Shown here piece after piece: positions 18,229 through 27,666 of a stretch of DNA of 64,000 nucleotides (position 1 is the first letter of the stretch; each line of letters begins with the position of its first letter). The DNA lies in assembly GCA_016713905.1 (NCBI GenBank), contig JADJOE010000001.1:1489001-1553000 (forward strand). Reading direction: 5' to 3'. Source of the stretch: Candidatus Vicinibacter proximus. Its GTDB lineage: Bacteria > Bacteroidota > Bacteroidia > Chitinophagales > Saprospiraceae. A program made the position numbers and the translations under genes. Below the pieces are notes generated by a model that was given only the letters and a program-made list of their open reading frames with translations, was not told the DNA's origin and searched no databases.

Positions 18229-19137
18229 GTGAAGTCATTAATTGTTATTTTGGGACCTACAGGTATTGGTAAAACAGCATTGTCCCTGATATTGGCTAAA
18301 CAATTCCAAACAAGTATCCTTTCCGCGGACAGCAGGCAAGTGTACCAAATGCTCAATATTGGAACAGCCAAGCCCTCCCAAGAGCAATTGGCTTCTGTAA
18401 AGCATTATTTTATTGATCACATTACCCCAGATTCTGTCTATAGTGCCGGTCAATTTGCCTTGGATGCAAAAGATATTTTGAATGACTTGTTTCTGAGACA
18501 CGAACAAGTGGTTCTATGTGGGGGAACCGGCCTCTATATAAAAGCCCTTTTAGATGGATTGGATGATTTTCCAGAAATTGACCCTGAGGTTCGCAAAGGT
18601 TTATCCGATCTGTATGCATCCATAGGAATAGGAGCTTTGCAAGACGAATTGTCCGTATTAGATCCATCCTACTATGGTTTGGTGGATCGGAATAATCCAC
18701 ATCGTTTAATCAGGGCATTAAGTGTAATAAAGTCAAGTGGAAAACCATATTCTTCTTTTTTAAATAAGTCAGTTAAGGAATTGCGCAATTATAAGGTTAT
18801 TGAGATACATCTTGGAATGGCAAGAAGTGATTTGTACCAAAGGATAGAAATGCGGGTGGATAAAATGCTTGATTCTGGGTTGCTCCAGGAAGTAGAAAGT
18901 TTAATACAGTACAAGGATTCACCTGGCATGAATACAGTAGGGTACAAAGAAATTATAGAATATATGAGCGGTCATTATAATTTGGAACAAGCAATAGATA
19001 AGATTAAGCAACACACACGCAACTACGCCAAAAGACAAATTACTTGGTTTAATAAATACTGTTCAACGGATAGGTTTCATCCTGAGGATTTTGAAGGAAT
19101 TCAGGACTATGTAGAACAAAGCTTATTGTCTGACTAG
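18229..19137 (+). CDS. miaA: tRNA dimethylallyltransferase
   Basis: MiaA transfers a dimethylallyl group to A37 of tRNAs that read codons beginning with U. The 302-residue product has the P-loop ILGPTGIGKTAL at the N-terminus, SADSRQVYQMLNIGTAKPS near residue 33, HYFIDHITPD near 58, GGTGLYIKALLDGL near 97 and the C-terminal RQITWFNK near 270, all family hallmarks. Length is normal. The start codon is GTG; no ATG would keep the P-loop. It is transcribed divergently from the acyltransferase gene and converges on the DUF6438 lipoprotein gene. Confidence 0.95.
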   Translation: MKSLIVILGPTGIGKTALSLILAKQFQTSILSADSRQVYQMLNIGTAKPSQEQLASVKHYFIDHITPDSVYSAGQFALDAKDILNDLFLRHEQVVLCGGTGLYIKALLDGLDDFPEIDPEVRKGLSDLYASIGIGALQDELSVLDPSYYGLVDRNNPHRLIRALSVIKSSGKPYSSFLNKSVKELRNYKVIEIHLGMARSDLYQRIEMRVDKMLDSGLLQEVESLIQYKDSPGMNTVGYKEIIEYMSGHYNLEQAIDKIKQHTRNYAKRQITWFNKYCSTDRFHPEDFEGIQDYVEQSLLSD

Positions 19138-19147
19138 TTAGTTATAT

Positions 19148-19891
19148 TTAAAAATCATCTCGCCCCTCTAATTTCCGGTTGTATATGGCAAGTCTTACAC
19201 CTGGTACTTTCCTCAATAATATCAGCATTTCATAACTTTCAATCATTTTAGTGTCGTAATTAAAAAGAAAAAAATTCATATATTCTGAAATTCGCTTTTT
19301 AGATTTCAAACCATAGGCTGCAAATTTTTCCTCCAGCATGTCCTTGGTTAGACTTGAGTCCATATCTACCTGGATTTCAGAAAGAATGAGATTTGGATTT
19401 GTTAAATCTTCTTTTTTTAAGATTTGTGTCCATTTTTCAGACTTAATTAAGTTGGCTAATTCAGACTGGATAGTCTCTATTTCCTTTGGCAGTAATGTAT
19501 TTGAAGTAATACTTTTGATTATACTGTCGGTAGCTCCATAATAAATTAGTTCTGTAGAAGGCAAATCAGGAATATTTCGGAAATATGAGTTTTTATAAGA
19601 TTTCCAATTTAGTGTGTTGATTTCTTTGTAAAATTTTTCTTTTGTTTCTTTATTTAGTTGACAAAAATGAACTCCTGTTTTGTCTAAATTCTCCTTACCT
19701 TCGAGAATAACCATCCCGTCTGTATAAAGACTCAATCTGTAGACCTGACATTTTCCAAAACACGGTGACTTTCTGAAACTGATTAATTTTTCTATTCGTT
19801 TATCCGGTTGGGAAATAATACCATGACCGGTTTTGCAGGATGTTCCTACAACAAATAGCAATAGGCTGAGATATGCAAATAAATATTTCAT
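19148..19891 (-). CDS. DUF6438-type lipoprotein
   Basis: The 247-residue product begins with a lipoprotein signal (LLLFVVGTSC, Cys near residue 19). Residues about 35-155 match the pattern of DUF6438: a basic SFRKSPCFGKCQVYRLSLYTDG start with the paired cysteines, then a FEGKENLD-like turn and alternating strand/helix. The rest (about 160-247) is unassigned and contains no motif I recognise. Function of the domain is unknown. It is the third gene of a tight minus-strand operon, 9 bases after the M43 protease gene, so it probably acts at the same site in the envelope as the two upstream products. Confidence 0.7.
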   Translation of the reverse strand: MKYLFAYLSLLLFVVGTSCKTGHGIISQPDKRIEKLISFRKSPCFGKCQVYRLSLYTDGMVILEGKENLDKTGVHFCQLNKETKEKFYKEINTLNWKSYKNSYFRNIPDLPSTELIYYGATDSIIKSITSNTLLPKEIETIQSELANLIKSEKWTQILKKEDLTNPNLILSEIQVDMDSSLTKDMLEEKFAAYGLKSKKRISEYMNFFLFNYDTKMIESYEMLILLRKVPGVRLAIYNRKLEGRDDF

Positions 19892-19900
19892 TTTATTGGA

Positions 19901-21085
19901 TTATGGTATGGAAATAACCTTATATGTGTAGTTTATTTCTTGATTTAGAATTTGAATCAAATAAATTGAAGACACTAAGTTAATAGAATTTCTTGGAAAA
20001 AGGATTCTTTGATTTTCCAAAAATTCTTCTTCGATAATAACTTTGCCTTCAAGGTTTATAAGTCTTATCTTTGAAGACCAACTAGTCATATCTTCAGATT
20101 CTATGAGCCATTGGTTTCCATTATTTGAAAGATACTTAATTGTTAATGTTTTGGCTAGAGTTGAATTACAGTTTGTGTTGTCAAGATCAGATCGGTAGGT
20201 ATCCAATTGTTGATGCATTCTTGTAACTTGTCCCTGGGTAAATAATTGCATACATGGGTCATTTACAAGACTCATAAAATTCATAAACATACTTGAACTG
20301 CCGCAGGAAAATTGTGGGTAATCAGGACAATCAAAATAATTGGACGATTGAGGTGGGGTGTCACTCACCTGATCATCTTGAGTGCAGTCATCAGGATTGG
20401 AATTAACAGCCAGATGTAAAAGACCAGCATAGTGTCCAAATTCATGTACCAAAGTGTAACCTAAGTGAAATGGAAAATTTTCCGGGTTGAGGCCTATATA
20501 ATTAGGATCTATAATTATACCATCTTGACTGGAGGTGGCTTGCCAGGGGAAGATGGCTTCACCTGGAGGGCAATTGGTCCGTGAACCAATAAATACATTG
20601 ATATATTTTTTTGGATCCCAAGGATCGATTCCTCCTAAGGCTGAGGTCATGATATTTTTCCTACCAAATTCACTTCGACAACCTATATCATCTATCATAG
20701 TTTTTGTTCGGGTAATACCTGTAGTTCTTTGTCCTTTAGGATCAGTGGAAGCAAGACAAAATTTGATTTCGGGAGTTTTGCCAAGTATTCTAAATTCCTT
20801 AGGTATACCATTATTTTGGCCGGGATCATAGTGTTTGAAAATTCGATTCAGGACTTCAAGCTGAGAATAAACTCTGGAGTCAGAAATATTGTCTATTTCA
20901 TTTTGAAAAACAATATGAAACACAATATTATATTCTCTTAAAGTCCTTTTGTTAGCCTTAATTTCAAAACTTTCTTGTTCGTTCAAACATTTTAATGGGT
21001 TTTGCAATCCGCATCGCTGTCCAAATGCAGATTTAGACAACCATGTTGACATTAAAAATACTATCAATAAAAAATCGCATTTCAT
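19901..21085 (-). CDS. Secreted M43 (pappalysin-type) metalloprotease with C-terminal sorting domain
   Basis: The 394-residue product has a signal peptide (about residues 1-22, ending near FGQ), a catalytic domain with the metzincin zinc motif HEFGHYAGLLH at 214-224, the VSDTP segment typical of M43 near 240, and a Met-turn region (SMFMNFMSL) near 265-272. The last ~80 residues form a beta-rich type A sorting-domain-like tail, implying export by the type IX system and release or anchoring on the cell surface. Its ATG overlaps the stop of the upstream coiled-coil gene by 4 bases (ATGA), and the DUF6438 gene follows after 9 bases. Family members cleave proteins; the target is unknown. Confidence 0.88.
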   Translation of the reverse strand: MKCDFLLIVFLMSTWLSKSAFGQRCGLQNPLKCLNEQESFEIKANKRTLREYNIVFHIVFQNEIDNISDSRVYSQLEVLNRIFKHYDPGQNNGIPKEFRILGKTPEIKFCLASTDPKGQRTTGITRTKTMIDDIGCRSEFGRKNIMTSALGGIDPWDPKKYINVFIGSRTNCPPGEAIFPWQATSSQDGIIIDPNYIGLNPENFPFHLGYTLVHEFGHYAGLLHLAVNSNPDDCTQDDQVSDTPPQSSNYFDCPDYPQFSCGSSSMFMNFMSLVNDPCMQLFTQGQVTRMHQQLDTYRSDLDNTNCNSTLAKTLTIKYLSNNGNQWLIESEDMTSWSSKIRLINLEGKVIIEEEFLENQRILFPRNSINLVSSIYLIQILNQEINYTYKVISIP

Positions 21086-22830
21086 TTGGTGAAACTAAGT
21101 TCGATGATTTGTTCCTCATTCGAATTGCTTTGGAGAGTACTATTTCTATCGATGCCAAAAGAAATTCTTTGCGCTTTAATTCCCATAGCCAAAAAAAGTT
21201 TACTTATAGTGGAGGTTCTTAAAATATTTATTTCTTTAGTTTCAAATTTAGATTTATCGCCATTTATTGTAGAGTTGATGTTTATAATTAAATCTTTTTC
21301 GCCAATTAAGGCTTTGATTACATCCAATAATATATCTGAACCTGATTGATTTAGAGCAATGTTTTTTGAATCGAATAAGACTTCGTGTGGGAATGAAATT
21401 CGAATTAAATCGCTATTGGCAGTAAGTTTAATCTTGTTATTATGTTTTTTTATTATTTCACTTATTTTTTTTATTGAGTTTTTTCCAAAATTGCTTGTGC
21501 CACTTGAAGAAAATTTATTCTTCTCTGTCATTACTTCGTTTTGTACTATTTCTTCTTTTTGGTCAATTGGCGTATTTTTATTTAGGGTGGTTTGATTAAT
21601 TGAATCCCTTGTATAGCAACTTATCAATTTAGTATTAAGTGTGTGAATTTCACTTTCTTTTAATTTGATGCTATTTTCAAATTTATTTAATTTTGATTGC
21701 AACCTGGTATTTTCTTTTTCAGTTTTAATTTTATTTAAATCGTTTATCCTTTGAATTGAATCTGTGGCTTTGTTTAATTTTTTGGAATACTCCATAAAAG
21801 CTATTTTGTTTAATGAATCAATTGCTTTTTTATTTATAACATCTTTTTGTTTGTAATAATTTTGTTTTAAAATTTCAATTTCATTTTTATAAGAGTCCCG
21901 ATCAAGTTTTAAATTTTCAATTATTATTGCATTGGAATTTAATTGATTTTTGCAAGATTCGTGTTCCTTTGAAATCTCTTCTTTGGATTTTTCAATTTCT
22001 TTTAATTTTGATTTTATTAAGATGGATTCTTCAAAAACAAGATTTGTTTTATTTTTTTCAAAATTTATGGAATCTAGATTTTTTTGCAGGATAAACAATT
22101 TGTCATTTTTAGATTTTATTTCAATCTGAAGTTGGTCCATTAATGCATTATTTTGTTCATTCAAGTTATGCTGTTTCACAGCTTCTAAATCTTCTAATAT
22201 TTTCTTTTTTTCTTCTTCCAACTCAGTTTTTCTTGATTGGATTCGAACCAATTCATTTTGACAAGCAATTAGTTTTTCTTCCGTTTGCGGTGTTGTTGAT
22301 TTTTCGTTCTGTTGAAATTTTAGTTTCTCTATTTCTGAATTAAGATCAGCGATATAAAGGTTTTTTGAGGAGAGTTCGTTGTTAAGCTCTTTTATAGTAA
22401 ATAAGGCATTATTTTGCTTTTCGTTAAGACTATGGTATTCTTTTTTAAATTGAGTTAATTCTTCTTTTATCGTTTTAAGTTCAGATGAAAGGTTGTTAAT
22501 TAACCTATCTGATTCTAGAGTGGTTTTTGATTCTCGATTTATCTCCTTATCATTTTTTTGAAAGGCGACAGAATCACTTTTAAATTGGATGTACAAACTA
22601 GACAGGGCGTCTTCTGTTTTTCTCAATTGAGATTTAGTATTTTTTAATTCTTCAGCAAGTTGCTCATGGTCTTTAAAATCAGATTTTAAATGGGAAAGCT
22701 CGTCGCGTAGCTTTTTATTTTCATTTAGACTTTTTTCTAAAGTCATGCCGGACTTACAACCAATGGTAACTAATGCCAGTAGTACAGCTATGTTTAAGGA
22801 AATATTCTTCCAAATGACTGATCTTATCAT
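21082..22830 (-). CDS. Coiled-coil lipoprotein with degenerate OmpA-like C-terminal domain
   Basis: The 582-residue product starts with MIRSVIWKNISLNIAVLLALVTIGC, a lipoprotein signal with the lipid Cys near residue 26. Residues about 35-410 are a long Lys/Glu/Asn-rich coiled coil. The final ~120 residues resemble an OmpA domain (VLFDSKNIALNQSGSDILLDVI, then GIKAQRISFGID), with the peptidoglycan-binding Arg apparently kept (INILRTSTI) but the Asp of the usual TD motif replaced. An earlier in-frame start at 22926 would add 32 residues that do not look like a signal and would overlap the divergent gene, so 22830 is chosen. The stop overlaps the M43 protease start (ATGA). The OmpA call is by pattern only. 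Confidence 0.75.
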   Translation of the reverse strand: MIRSVIWKNISLNIAVLLALVTIGCKSGMTLEKSLNENKKLRDELSHLKSDFKDHEQLAEELKNTKSQLRKTEDALSSLYIQFKSDSVAFQKNDKEINRESKTTLESDRLINNLSSELKTIKEELTQFKKEYHSLNEKQNNALFTIKELNNELSSKNLYIADLNSEIEKLKFQQNEKSTTPQTEEKLIACQNELVRIQSRKTELEEEKKKILEDLEAVKQHNLNEQNNALMDQLQIEIKSKNDKLFILQKNLDSINFEKNKTNLVFEESILIKSKLKEIEKSKEEISKEHESCKNQLNSNAIIIENLKLDRDSYKNEIEILKQNYYKQKDVINKKAIDSLNKIAFMEYSKKLNKATDSIQRINDLNKIKTEKENTRLQSKLNKFENSIKLKESEIHTLNTKLISCYTRDSINQTTLNKNTPIDQKEEIVQNEVMTEKNKFSSSGTSNFGKNSIKKISEIIKKHNNKIKLTANSDLIRISFPHEVLFDSKNIALNQSGSDILLDVIKALIGEKDLIININSTINGDKSKFETKEINILRTSTISKLFLAMGIKAQRISFGIDRNSTLQSNSNEEQIIELSFTK

Positions 22831-22839
22831 AATTTGCTG

Positions 22840-22847
22840 TAAAATTA
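22840..22847 (-). promoter_or_regulatory. Putative promoter -7 element of the coiled-coil/M43/DUF6438 operon
   Basis: The minus strand reads TAATTTTA, one base off TAnnTTTG, 9 bases upstream of the ATG at 22830. It is similar to the TTTA-ending element in front of ftsZ. The spacing to the nearest TTG is shorter than usual. Confidence 0.3.
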
Positions 22848-22924
22848 CGTGTTTTGTAACAATTTGTCTTTTTGTGGGTTGATGTATGTTGGAATCGTAA
22901 TATTTTATTAGCTGGTTTAAGTCC

Positions 22925-24148
22925 ATGATAAAACTAAAAAACGCTCATCTACAGTTTAAAGTAGCTTCTAGATTGGACCAATTGGAGGGCGAATGGTTCT
23001 TGAATAGCCCTCTTCCGTTTTTTTTTAACCCCGGTTATTTAAAAGCTTTAAGCGAGTCAAGCCCTTTGGGTATATCATTTTTGTATGGGATAGTTTATAA
23101 GGGTAATCAAAAGGTGGCATTGTTTTGCTTTCAAACCTTCTACTTTGATGCAGAACAGCGATTAAAGTTACACACCCATGAAAATCAGGCTGGTGCTTAC
23201 TTGGATAAAATTGCTGTGGCAATCAAGAAATATGTCGCTAGAAAAGTAAGCATGAAGGTTATCGTGGCAGGAACACTTATGGCTCCCGGCCCATACGGGT
23301 TTTTGTTTCAAAATGAACTGGATATTTCGGACCGTCAATTGATTATCCAACAGCTGGCTGCCTATTTTCTTAGAGCTGGGGAAGAAGATTTTGGGGTTAA
23401 TATGTTTATCGTTAAAGATTTGCCTCAGGCAGAAAGACTAAAAGGATTATGCGCATATACATTCCCTTCATTTTATGAGTTTACCATCCAGCCAACCATG
23501 GTCCTCAATCTGAATTCAGAGTGGAATTCCCTGGAAGATTATATGGCAGATTTGCAAAGTAAGTACAGAGTAAAAACAAGAAAAGTAATTAAGTTGGGCG
23601 AGGGATTAGTTGAGGAGGCTATGAACCGGAACAGTTTTCAGGCATACAAAACGGTTGTATTTGATTTGTACCAACAAGTTTCTGTAGCGGCCGGTTTTAA
23701 TTTGATCGAATTACATCCCGATTATTTCGAAACTTTACTTGACCGTTGTGCTGACAACTTTGGTTTGAAAATCATTTTTTATCAGTCAAAACCTATAGCT
23801 TTTTATAGTTATATCCTTGATGGGGATGTGTTTCAGGCACATTTTATCGGTTACGAAAGGTCCCTTAACAATAATTTAGAATTGTACCATAATATTCTTT
23901 TGAAATTATTGCAAACAGCCCTAAGGGTTGGCGCAAGGGAAATTAATTTTGCCAGAACAGCTTTGGAAATAAAAAGCTCGGTTGGAGCAGAGCCACAGGA
24001 TTTATATTGTTATATTGCACATAAGTCTAAGATTATCAATAGTGTAGTTCCACATATCCTCGAATTTTTAAAACCAAAAGATAATTGGGTTCAAAGACGC
24101 CCGTTTAAAGAATCAAAACTTGTCGTTAATCCCTTGTTAAAAAGTTAA
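22925..24148 (+). CDS. FemAB/GNAT-like acyltransferase family protein
   Basis: The 407-residue soluble protein has no signal peptide. The C-terminal half (about residues 200-370) fits the GNAT-like fold of the FemAB/peptidoglycan-recognition group: a basic SKYRVKTRKVIKLGE helix, then FGLKIIFYQSKPIAFYSYILDGDVFQAHFIGYERSLNNNLELYHNILLKLL, the strand-loop-helix order seen in acetyl- and aminoacyl-transferases. Members include proteins called BioF2-like or peptidoglycan biosynthesis/recognition proteins, often with unknown substrates. The ATG is certain because the frame opens there. The gene is divergent from the coiled-coil operon and is followed by the phosphatase-like gene after 46 bases. Confidence 0.65.
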   Translation: MIKLKNAHLQFKVASRLDQLEGEWFLNSPLPFFFNPGYLKALSESSPLGISFLYGIVYKGNQKVALFCFQTFYFDAEQRLKLHTHENQAGAYLDKIAVAIKKYVARKVSMKVIVAGTLMAPGPYGFLFQNELDISDRQLIIQQLAAYFLRAGEEDFGVNMFIVKDLPQAERLKGLCAYTFPSFYEFTIQPTMVLNLNSEWNSLEDYMADLQSKYRVKTRKVIKLGEGLVEEAMNRNSFQAYKTVVFDLYQQVSVAAGFNLIELHPDYFETLLDRCADNFGLKIIFYQSKPIAFYSYILDGDVFQAHFIGYERSLNNNLELYHNILLKLLQTALRVGAREINFARTALEIKSSVGAEPQDLYCYIAHKSKIINSVVPHILEFLKPKDNWVQRRPFKESKLVVNPLLKS

Positions 24149-24177
24149 TAGCAAGCTTAAGGCAAATTTTTGACTGT

Positions 24178-24185
24178 TAACTTTG
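24178..24185 (+). promoter_or_regulatory. Putative promoter -7 element of the phosphatase-like gene and valS
   Basis: TAACTTTG matches TAnnTTTG exactly and ends 9 bases before the ATG at 24195, implying a near-leaderless mRNA that would also carry valS. A TTG lies only five bases upstream, too close for a normal -33. Confidence 0.4.
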
Positions 24186-24194
24186 TCATTAACC

Positions 24195-24794
24195 ATGAAT
24201 TTAAGAATAATCTTTGTTTCTCTCCTGCTTGCTATTTCCATGACATATACCGGTTATACACAGGATGAACCTCCTGTCCTTTCTGGAATAAGGGGGAGTT
24301 ATCTGATTTTAAATGGTGGAATGGACTCTATGAAATTGAAAGGGTTGGAAAGTTCAAACCATCAGTTCATTTTCTGCATGTTTCATGCAGAAGAAGATCC
24401 CATCGGTCTGGATCCGGGATTGAGTACAGATGGCAGATGGAGAGCCATTAATCTTTTAAAAATTCTCAAGAATTTAGAATTCAAGGCCTTTTTTACGACC
24501 CCGTTCCGTAATAATATTCTCACCCTGCAACCACTTACGGAATTTAAAGGCATGGAGCTTACGTACTATGATCAGGCAGATTTGATTAGTCTATACAATC
24601 AGGTAGAATATCAGAATCCTGGGAATTTATTAATGATGATTCACCATTCCACCTTTCCAAAGATATTCAAGCATTTCACAGGTAAAGATTTAATGGAAGA
24701 CGTAAGTTTAGAACCCGCAAATAGAATCTACATTATCCACAGATCACCTAAGTCAAATCCAGAATTTTTTATTTTCAGGTACAACATCAGATAA
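24195..24794 (+). CDS. Exported histidine-phosphatase-like protein, probably catalytically impaired
   Basis: The 199-residue product has a signal peptide (to about residue 23) and then a phosphoglycerate mutase-like pattern: FCMFHAEEDPIGLDPGLSTDGRWRAINL, TTPFRNNILTLQPL and LLMMIHHSTFPKIF. In active histidine phosphatases the first motif is RHG/RHA; here Arg is Phe (FHAEED, His64). The second conserved Arg (in the usual TPxxR) is Asn. The later catalytic His is kept near residue 151. The protein may be a non-catalytic member. The ATG at 24195 is preferred over TTG at 24183 because the signal peptide begins there. It lies one base before valS, so they are co-transcribed, although no functional link is evident. 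Confidence 0.7.
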   Translation: MNLRIIFVSLLLAISMTYTGYTQDEPPVLSGIRGSYLILNGGMDSMKLKGLESSNHQFIFCMFHAEEDPIGLDPGLSTDGRWRAINLLKILKNLEFKAFFTTPFRNNILTLQPLTEFKGMELTYYDQADLISLYNQVEYQNPGNLLMMIHHSTFPKIFKHFTGKDLMEDVSLEPANRIYIIHRSPKSNPEFFIFRYNIR

Positions 24795-24795
24795 C

Positions 24796-27435
24796 ATGGA
24801 ACTAGATAGCAGATATTCCCCACATGAAATAGAAGATAAGTGGTATTCATATTGGGAGTCACGTAAATATTTCAAATCCGAGCCGGATAACAGGAAACCT
24901 TATAGTATCGTGATTCCGCCTCCAAATATTACTGGAGTACTTCATATGGGTCACATGCTCAATAATACAGTCCAGGATATATTGATCAGGAGGGCAAGGT
25001 TGTTGGGAATGAATGCATGTTGGGTGCCGGGAACAGATCATGCCTCTATAGCAACCGAGGCAAAAGTGGTTCATATGCTTAGGGAAAAGGGGATTAAGAA
25101 ATCTGATTTGAGTAGAGAAGACTTTCTAAAACATGCTTTTGAGTGGAAGGAGAAATATGGGGGGATTATTCTTCAGCAATTGAGAAAGTTAGGTGCTTCC
25201 TGCGATTGGGACAGAACTGCTTTTACTATGGATCAGGTGCGATCAGAGGCAGTGATAAAAGTTTTTGTCGATTTGTATAGAAAAGGTAAGTTATACCGTG
25301 GAAACAGGATGATCAATTGGGATCCGGAGGCAAAGACGGTATTATCCACTGAGGAAGTTTTGTACAAGGAAGAATCAGCCCAGCTTTTTCATATTAAATA
25401 TGTGCAGGAAGACAATCCTGAAAATTACATAATAATTGCTACACAAAGACCGGAAACAATCATGGCGGATAGTGCTGTGGCTGTGCATCCTGAAGATGAA
25501 AGGTATGCCAGTTTTCATGGGAAAAAAGTTATCATTCCATTGATCCAAAGGGCTGTTCCAGTGATCGCTGATGAGTATGTTGATCGTGATTTTGGAACCG
25601 GGGCATTAAAAATTACGCCTGCTCATGACCAAAATGACTATGAATTAGGTATAAAACATCAACTTGAAATAATTAACATACTTAATGAGGATGGAAGCCT
25701 TAACGACAATGCTAAAATTCTTATTGGAGAAGATCGGTTTATAGCCCGAAAAAAAATTCGAAAATTACTTGAAGATCAAAATGTTTTAATAAAAGTTCAG
25801 GATTATAAGACCAATATAGGTCGGTCAGAAAGAACCAATGCAGTTGTAGAACCAAGACTCAGTCTGCAATGGTACGTGGACATGAAAGCACTTGCTGCTC
25901 CCGCCCTTAAGGCGGTTAAAGACAACGAAGTTGAATTTTTGCCGGACCACATGAGAAATACTTACAACCATTGGATGGAAAACATCAAAGATTGGTGTAT
26001 TTCCAGACAACTTTGGTGGGGGCATCAAATTCCGGCATACTACTATTTGGATGAGATAATTGTTGCTGAAACCTTGGAAGAAGCGGTTCATCTTGCCAGA
26101 ATCCAATTCAACAATCCATCCATTCAAGCTTCCGATCTAAGACAAGACGAGGACGTGCTGGATACCTGGTTTTCTTCATGGTTATGGCCTATTTCAGTTT
26201 TTGATGGCTTCAATAATCAAAAAGAGATTGATTACTATTATCCAACCGCAGTTTTAGTGACGGGATGGGACATCATTTTTCTTTGGGTTGCAAGGATGAT
26301 TATGGCGGGGTATGAATGGAGAAATGAAAAACCATTCGAGAAAGTTTATTTCACCGGCATGGTTCGGGATAAGCAAAGAAGAAAGATGTCCAAATCATTG
26401 GGTAACTCTCCCGATGCTCTGAAACTTATAGAAGAGTATGGCGCAGATGGCGTGAGGTTTGGAATGTTGGCCTGTGCTCCGGCCGGAGGAGATTTATTGT
26501 TTGATGAAAAGTTATGCGAACAAGGAAGGAATTTTGCAAATAAAATTTGGAATGCTCTTCGATTGGTGAAAGGGTGGCATTCCAGTGGTGGAATTTTGAA
26601 TCAAAGTGGAGAAGAATTGGCCATAAGCTGGATGGAAAGTCGATTTCAGGAGGTTCTGAAGGAGACCCATCAACAAATGGAAGACTTTCGATTATCAGAG
26701 TCACTAAAAAATATTTATTCTTTCGTTTGGGAAGATTTTTGCGGATTCTACCTTGAAGCAGTTAAGCCAAAAAACGGACATGATGTTTCTCATTATTGTT
26801 ATGAGAAAACCTTATCCTTTTTTGAACAAATTTGCATTCTATTACATCCCTATATGCCTTTTATTACAGAAGAAATTTGGCATTTGCTTAGGGTTAGGGA
26901 GAAGGGAAAAGATTGCATAAATGCTAAATATCCTTTGCAAACTGATTTCGATATGGATTTGTTGCAATCCATCACGGAAACTCGCAGTGTAATAACTCAA
27001 ATCAGGGAGCTTAGAAATAAGCATCAATTAAAGATGAATCTTGCACTGCCTTTGGCAGTTTTAAAATCAGATATTAAAGGAATATATCAGATGGAAGGCA
27101 CATCAGAACTATTGATTAAATTGGCTAATGTTTCTGAATTTGTTGAGGTGGATAGTGGAATGGAACATGGTCAATCCTTCATGGGCATGAGGCATAAATA
27201 TTTTTTGGATTTACCTGTCCACCAGAACATTGGAGAAGAAGTAGAAAAACTCACCAAGGAAATTGAATATTCAAAAGGATTTATTCAATCCATCCAAAAA
27301 AAGCTGGAAAATGAGCGATTCGTAGAAAGTGCTCCAAAGGAATTAGTAGAAAAGGAAAGGAAAAAATTAGAAGACGGACTTACTCGACTTGGTGCTCTGG
27401 AGGAAAGCTTAGCACAAATGCACAGGAAACAATAG
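24796..27435 (+). CDS. valS: Valine--tRNA ligase
   Basis: ValS charges tRNA-Val. The 879-residue product has the class Ia signature PPPNITGVLHMGHMLNNT (HIGH form HMGH, near residue 45), the editing domain with TQRPETIMADSAVAVHPED near 215-235, the GWDIIFLWVARMIM segment near 490, and KMSKSLGNSPDALKLI near 530. The last ~70 residues form the typical C-terminal coiled coil. Length is normal for the Bacteroidota form. It begins one base after the phosphatase-like gene and ends before a 309-base gap with a weak terminator. Confidence 0.97.
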   Translation: MELDSRYSPHEIEDKWYSYWESRKYFKSEPDNRKPYSIVIPPPNITGVLHMGHMLNNTVQDILIRRARLLGMNACWVPGTDHASIATEAKVVHMLREKGIKKSDLSREDFLKHAFEWKEKYGGIILQQLRKLGASCDWDRTAFTMDQVRSEAVIKVFVDLYRKGKLYRGNRMINWDPEAKTVLSTEEVLYKEESAQLFHIKYVQEDNPENYIIIATQRPETIMADSAVAVHPEDERYASFHGKKVIIPLIQRAVPVIADEYVDRDFGTGALKITPAHDQNDYELGIKHQLEIINILNEDGSLNDNAKILIGEDRFIARKKIRKLLEDQNVLIKVQDYKTNIGRSERTNAVVEPRLSLQWYVDMKALAAPALKAVKDNEVEFLPDHMRNTYNHWMENIKDWCISRQLWWGHQIPAYYYLDEIIVAETLEEAVHLARIQFNNPSIQASDLRQDEDVLDTWFSSWLWPISVFDGFNNQKEIDYYYPTAVLVTGWDIIFLWVARMIMAGYEWRNEKPFEKVYFTGMVRDKQRRKMSKSLGNSPDALKLIEEYGADGVRFGMLACAPAGGDLLFDEKLCEQGRNFANKIWNALRLVKGWHSSGGILNQSGEELAISWMESRFQEVLKETHQQMEDFRLSESLKNIYSFVWEDFCGFYLEAVKPKNGHDVSHYCYEKTLSFFEQICILLHPYMPFITEEIWHLLRVREKGKDCINAKYPLQTDFDMDLLQSITETRSVITQIRELRNKHQLKMNLALPLAVLKSDIKGIYQMEGTSELLIKLANVSEFVEVDSGMEHGQSFMGMRHKYFLDLPVHQNIGEEVEKLTKEIEYSKGFIQSIQKKLENERFVESAPKELVEKERKKLEDGLTRLGALEESLAQMHRKQ

Positions 27436-27461
27436 GTTTCAATAAATTTTAATTTCATTAT

Positions 27462-27486
27462 AATCCTAATTGAGGATTTGATTTTT
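27462..27486 (+). terminator. Weak terminator candidate after valS
   Basis: AATCCT (27462-27467) pairs with AGGATT (27473-27478) around a 5-base loop and is followed by TGATTTTT. The stem is short and AT-rich, so the call is tentative. Confidence 0.35.
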
Positions 27487-27637
27487 CAGATGGCACAAAC
27501 AATAAATATTTAGAAAATGTGGTTTATAAAATATTGAAAGTGTGCCATTTGCCGTATTTAATTTTGATTTCTAACAAAATAGCCTTATTATTTCGGTGAA
27601 AACCCTTAATTTTAAAAAATCAGGGTTTACCCTTAGT

Positions 27638-27666
27638 TTTGGTCTGATCTGAGTTTTGTATCTTTG
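27638..27666 (+). promoter_or_regulatory. Promoter of the secreted metalloprotease gene
   Basis: TTTG (27638-27641) is followed after 17 bases by TATCTTTG (27659-27666), matching the Bacteroidota pattern TTG-N17-TAnnTTTG in both sequence and spacing. Predicted transcription start is near 27673, leaving a leader of about 70 bases. Confidence 0.7.

Noticed and set aside
22831..22926. Upstream extension of the coiled-coil lipoprotein to a start at 22926
   Set aside because: The extra 32 residues do not form a signal peptide and would overlap the divergent gene; the lipoprotein signal begins at 22830.
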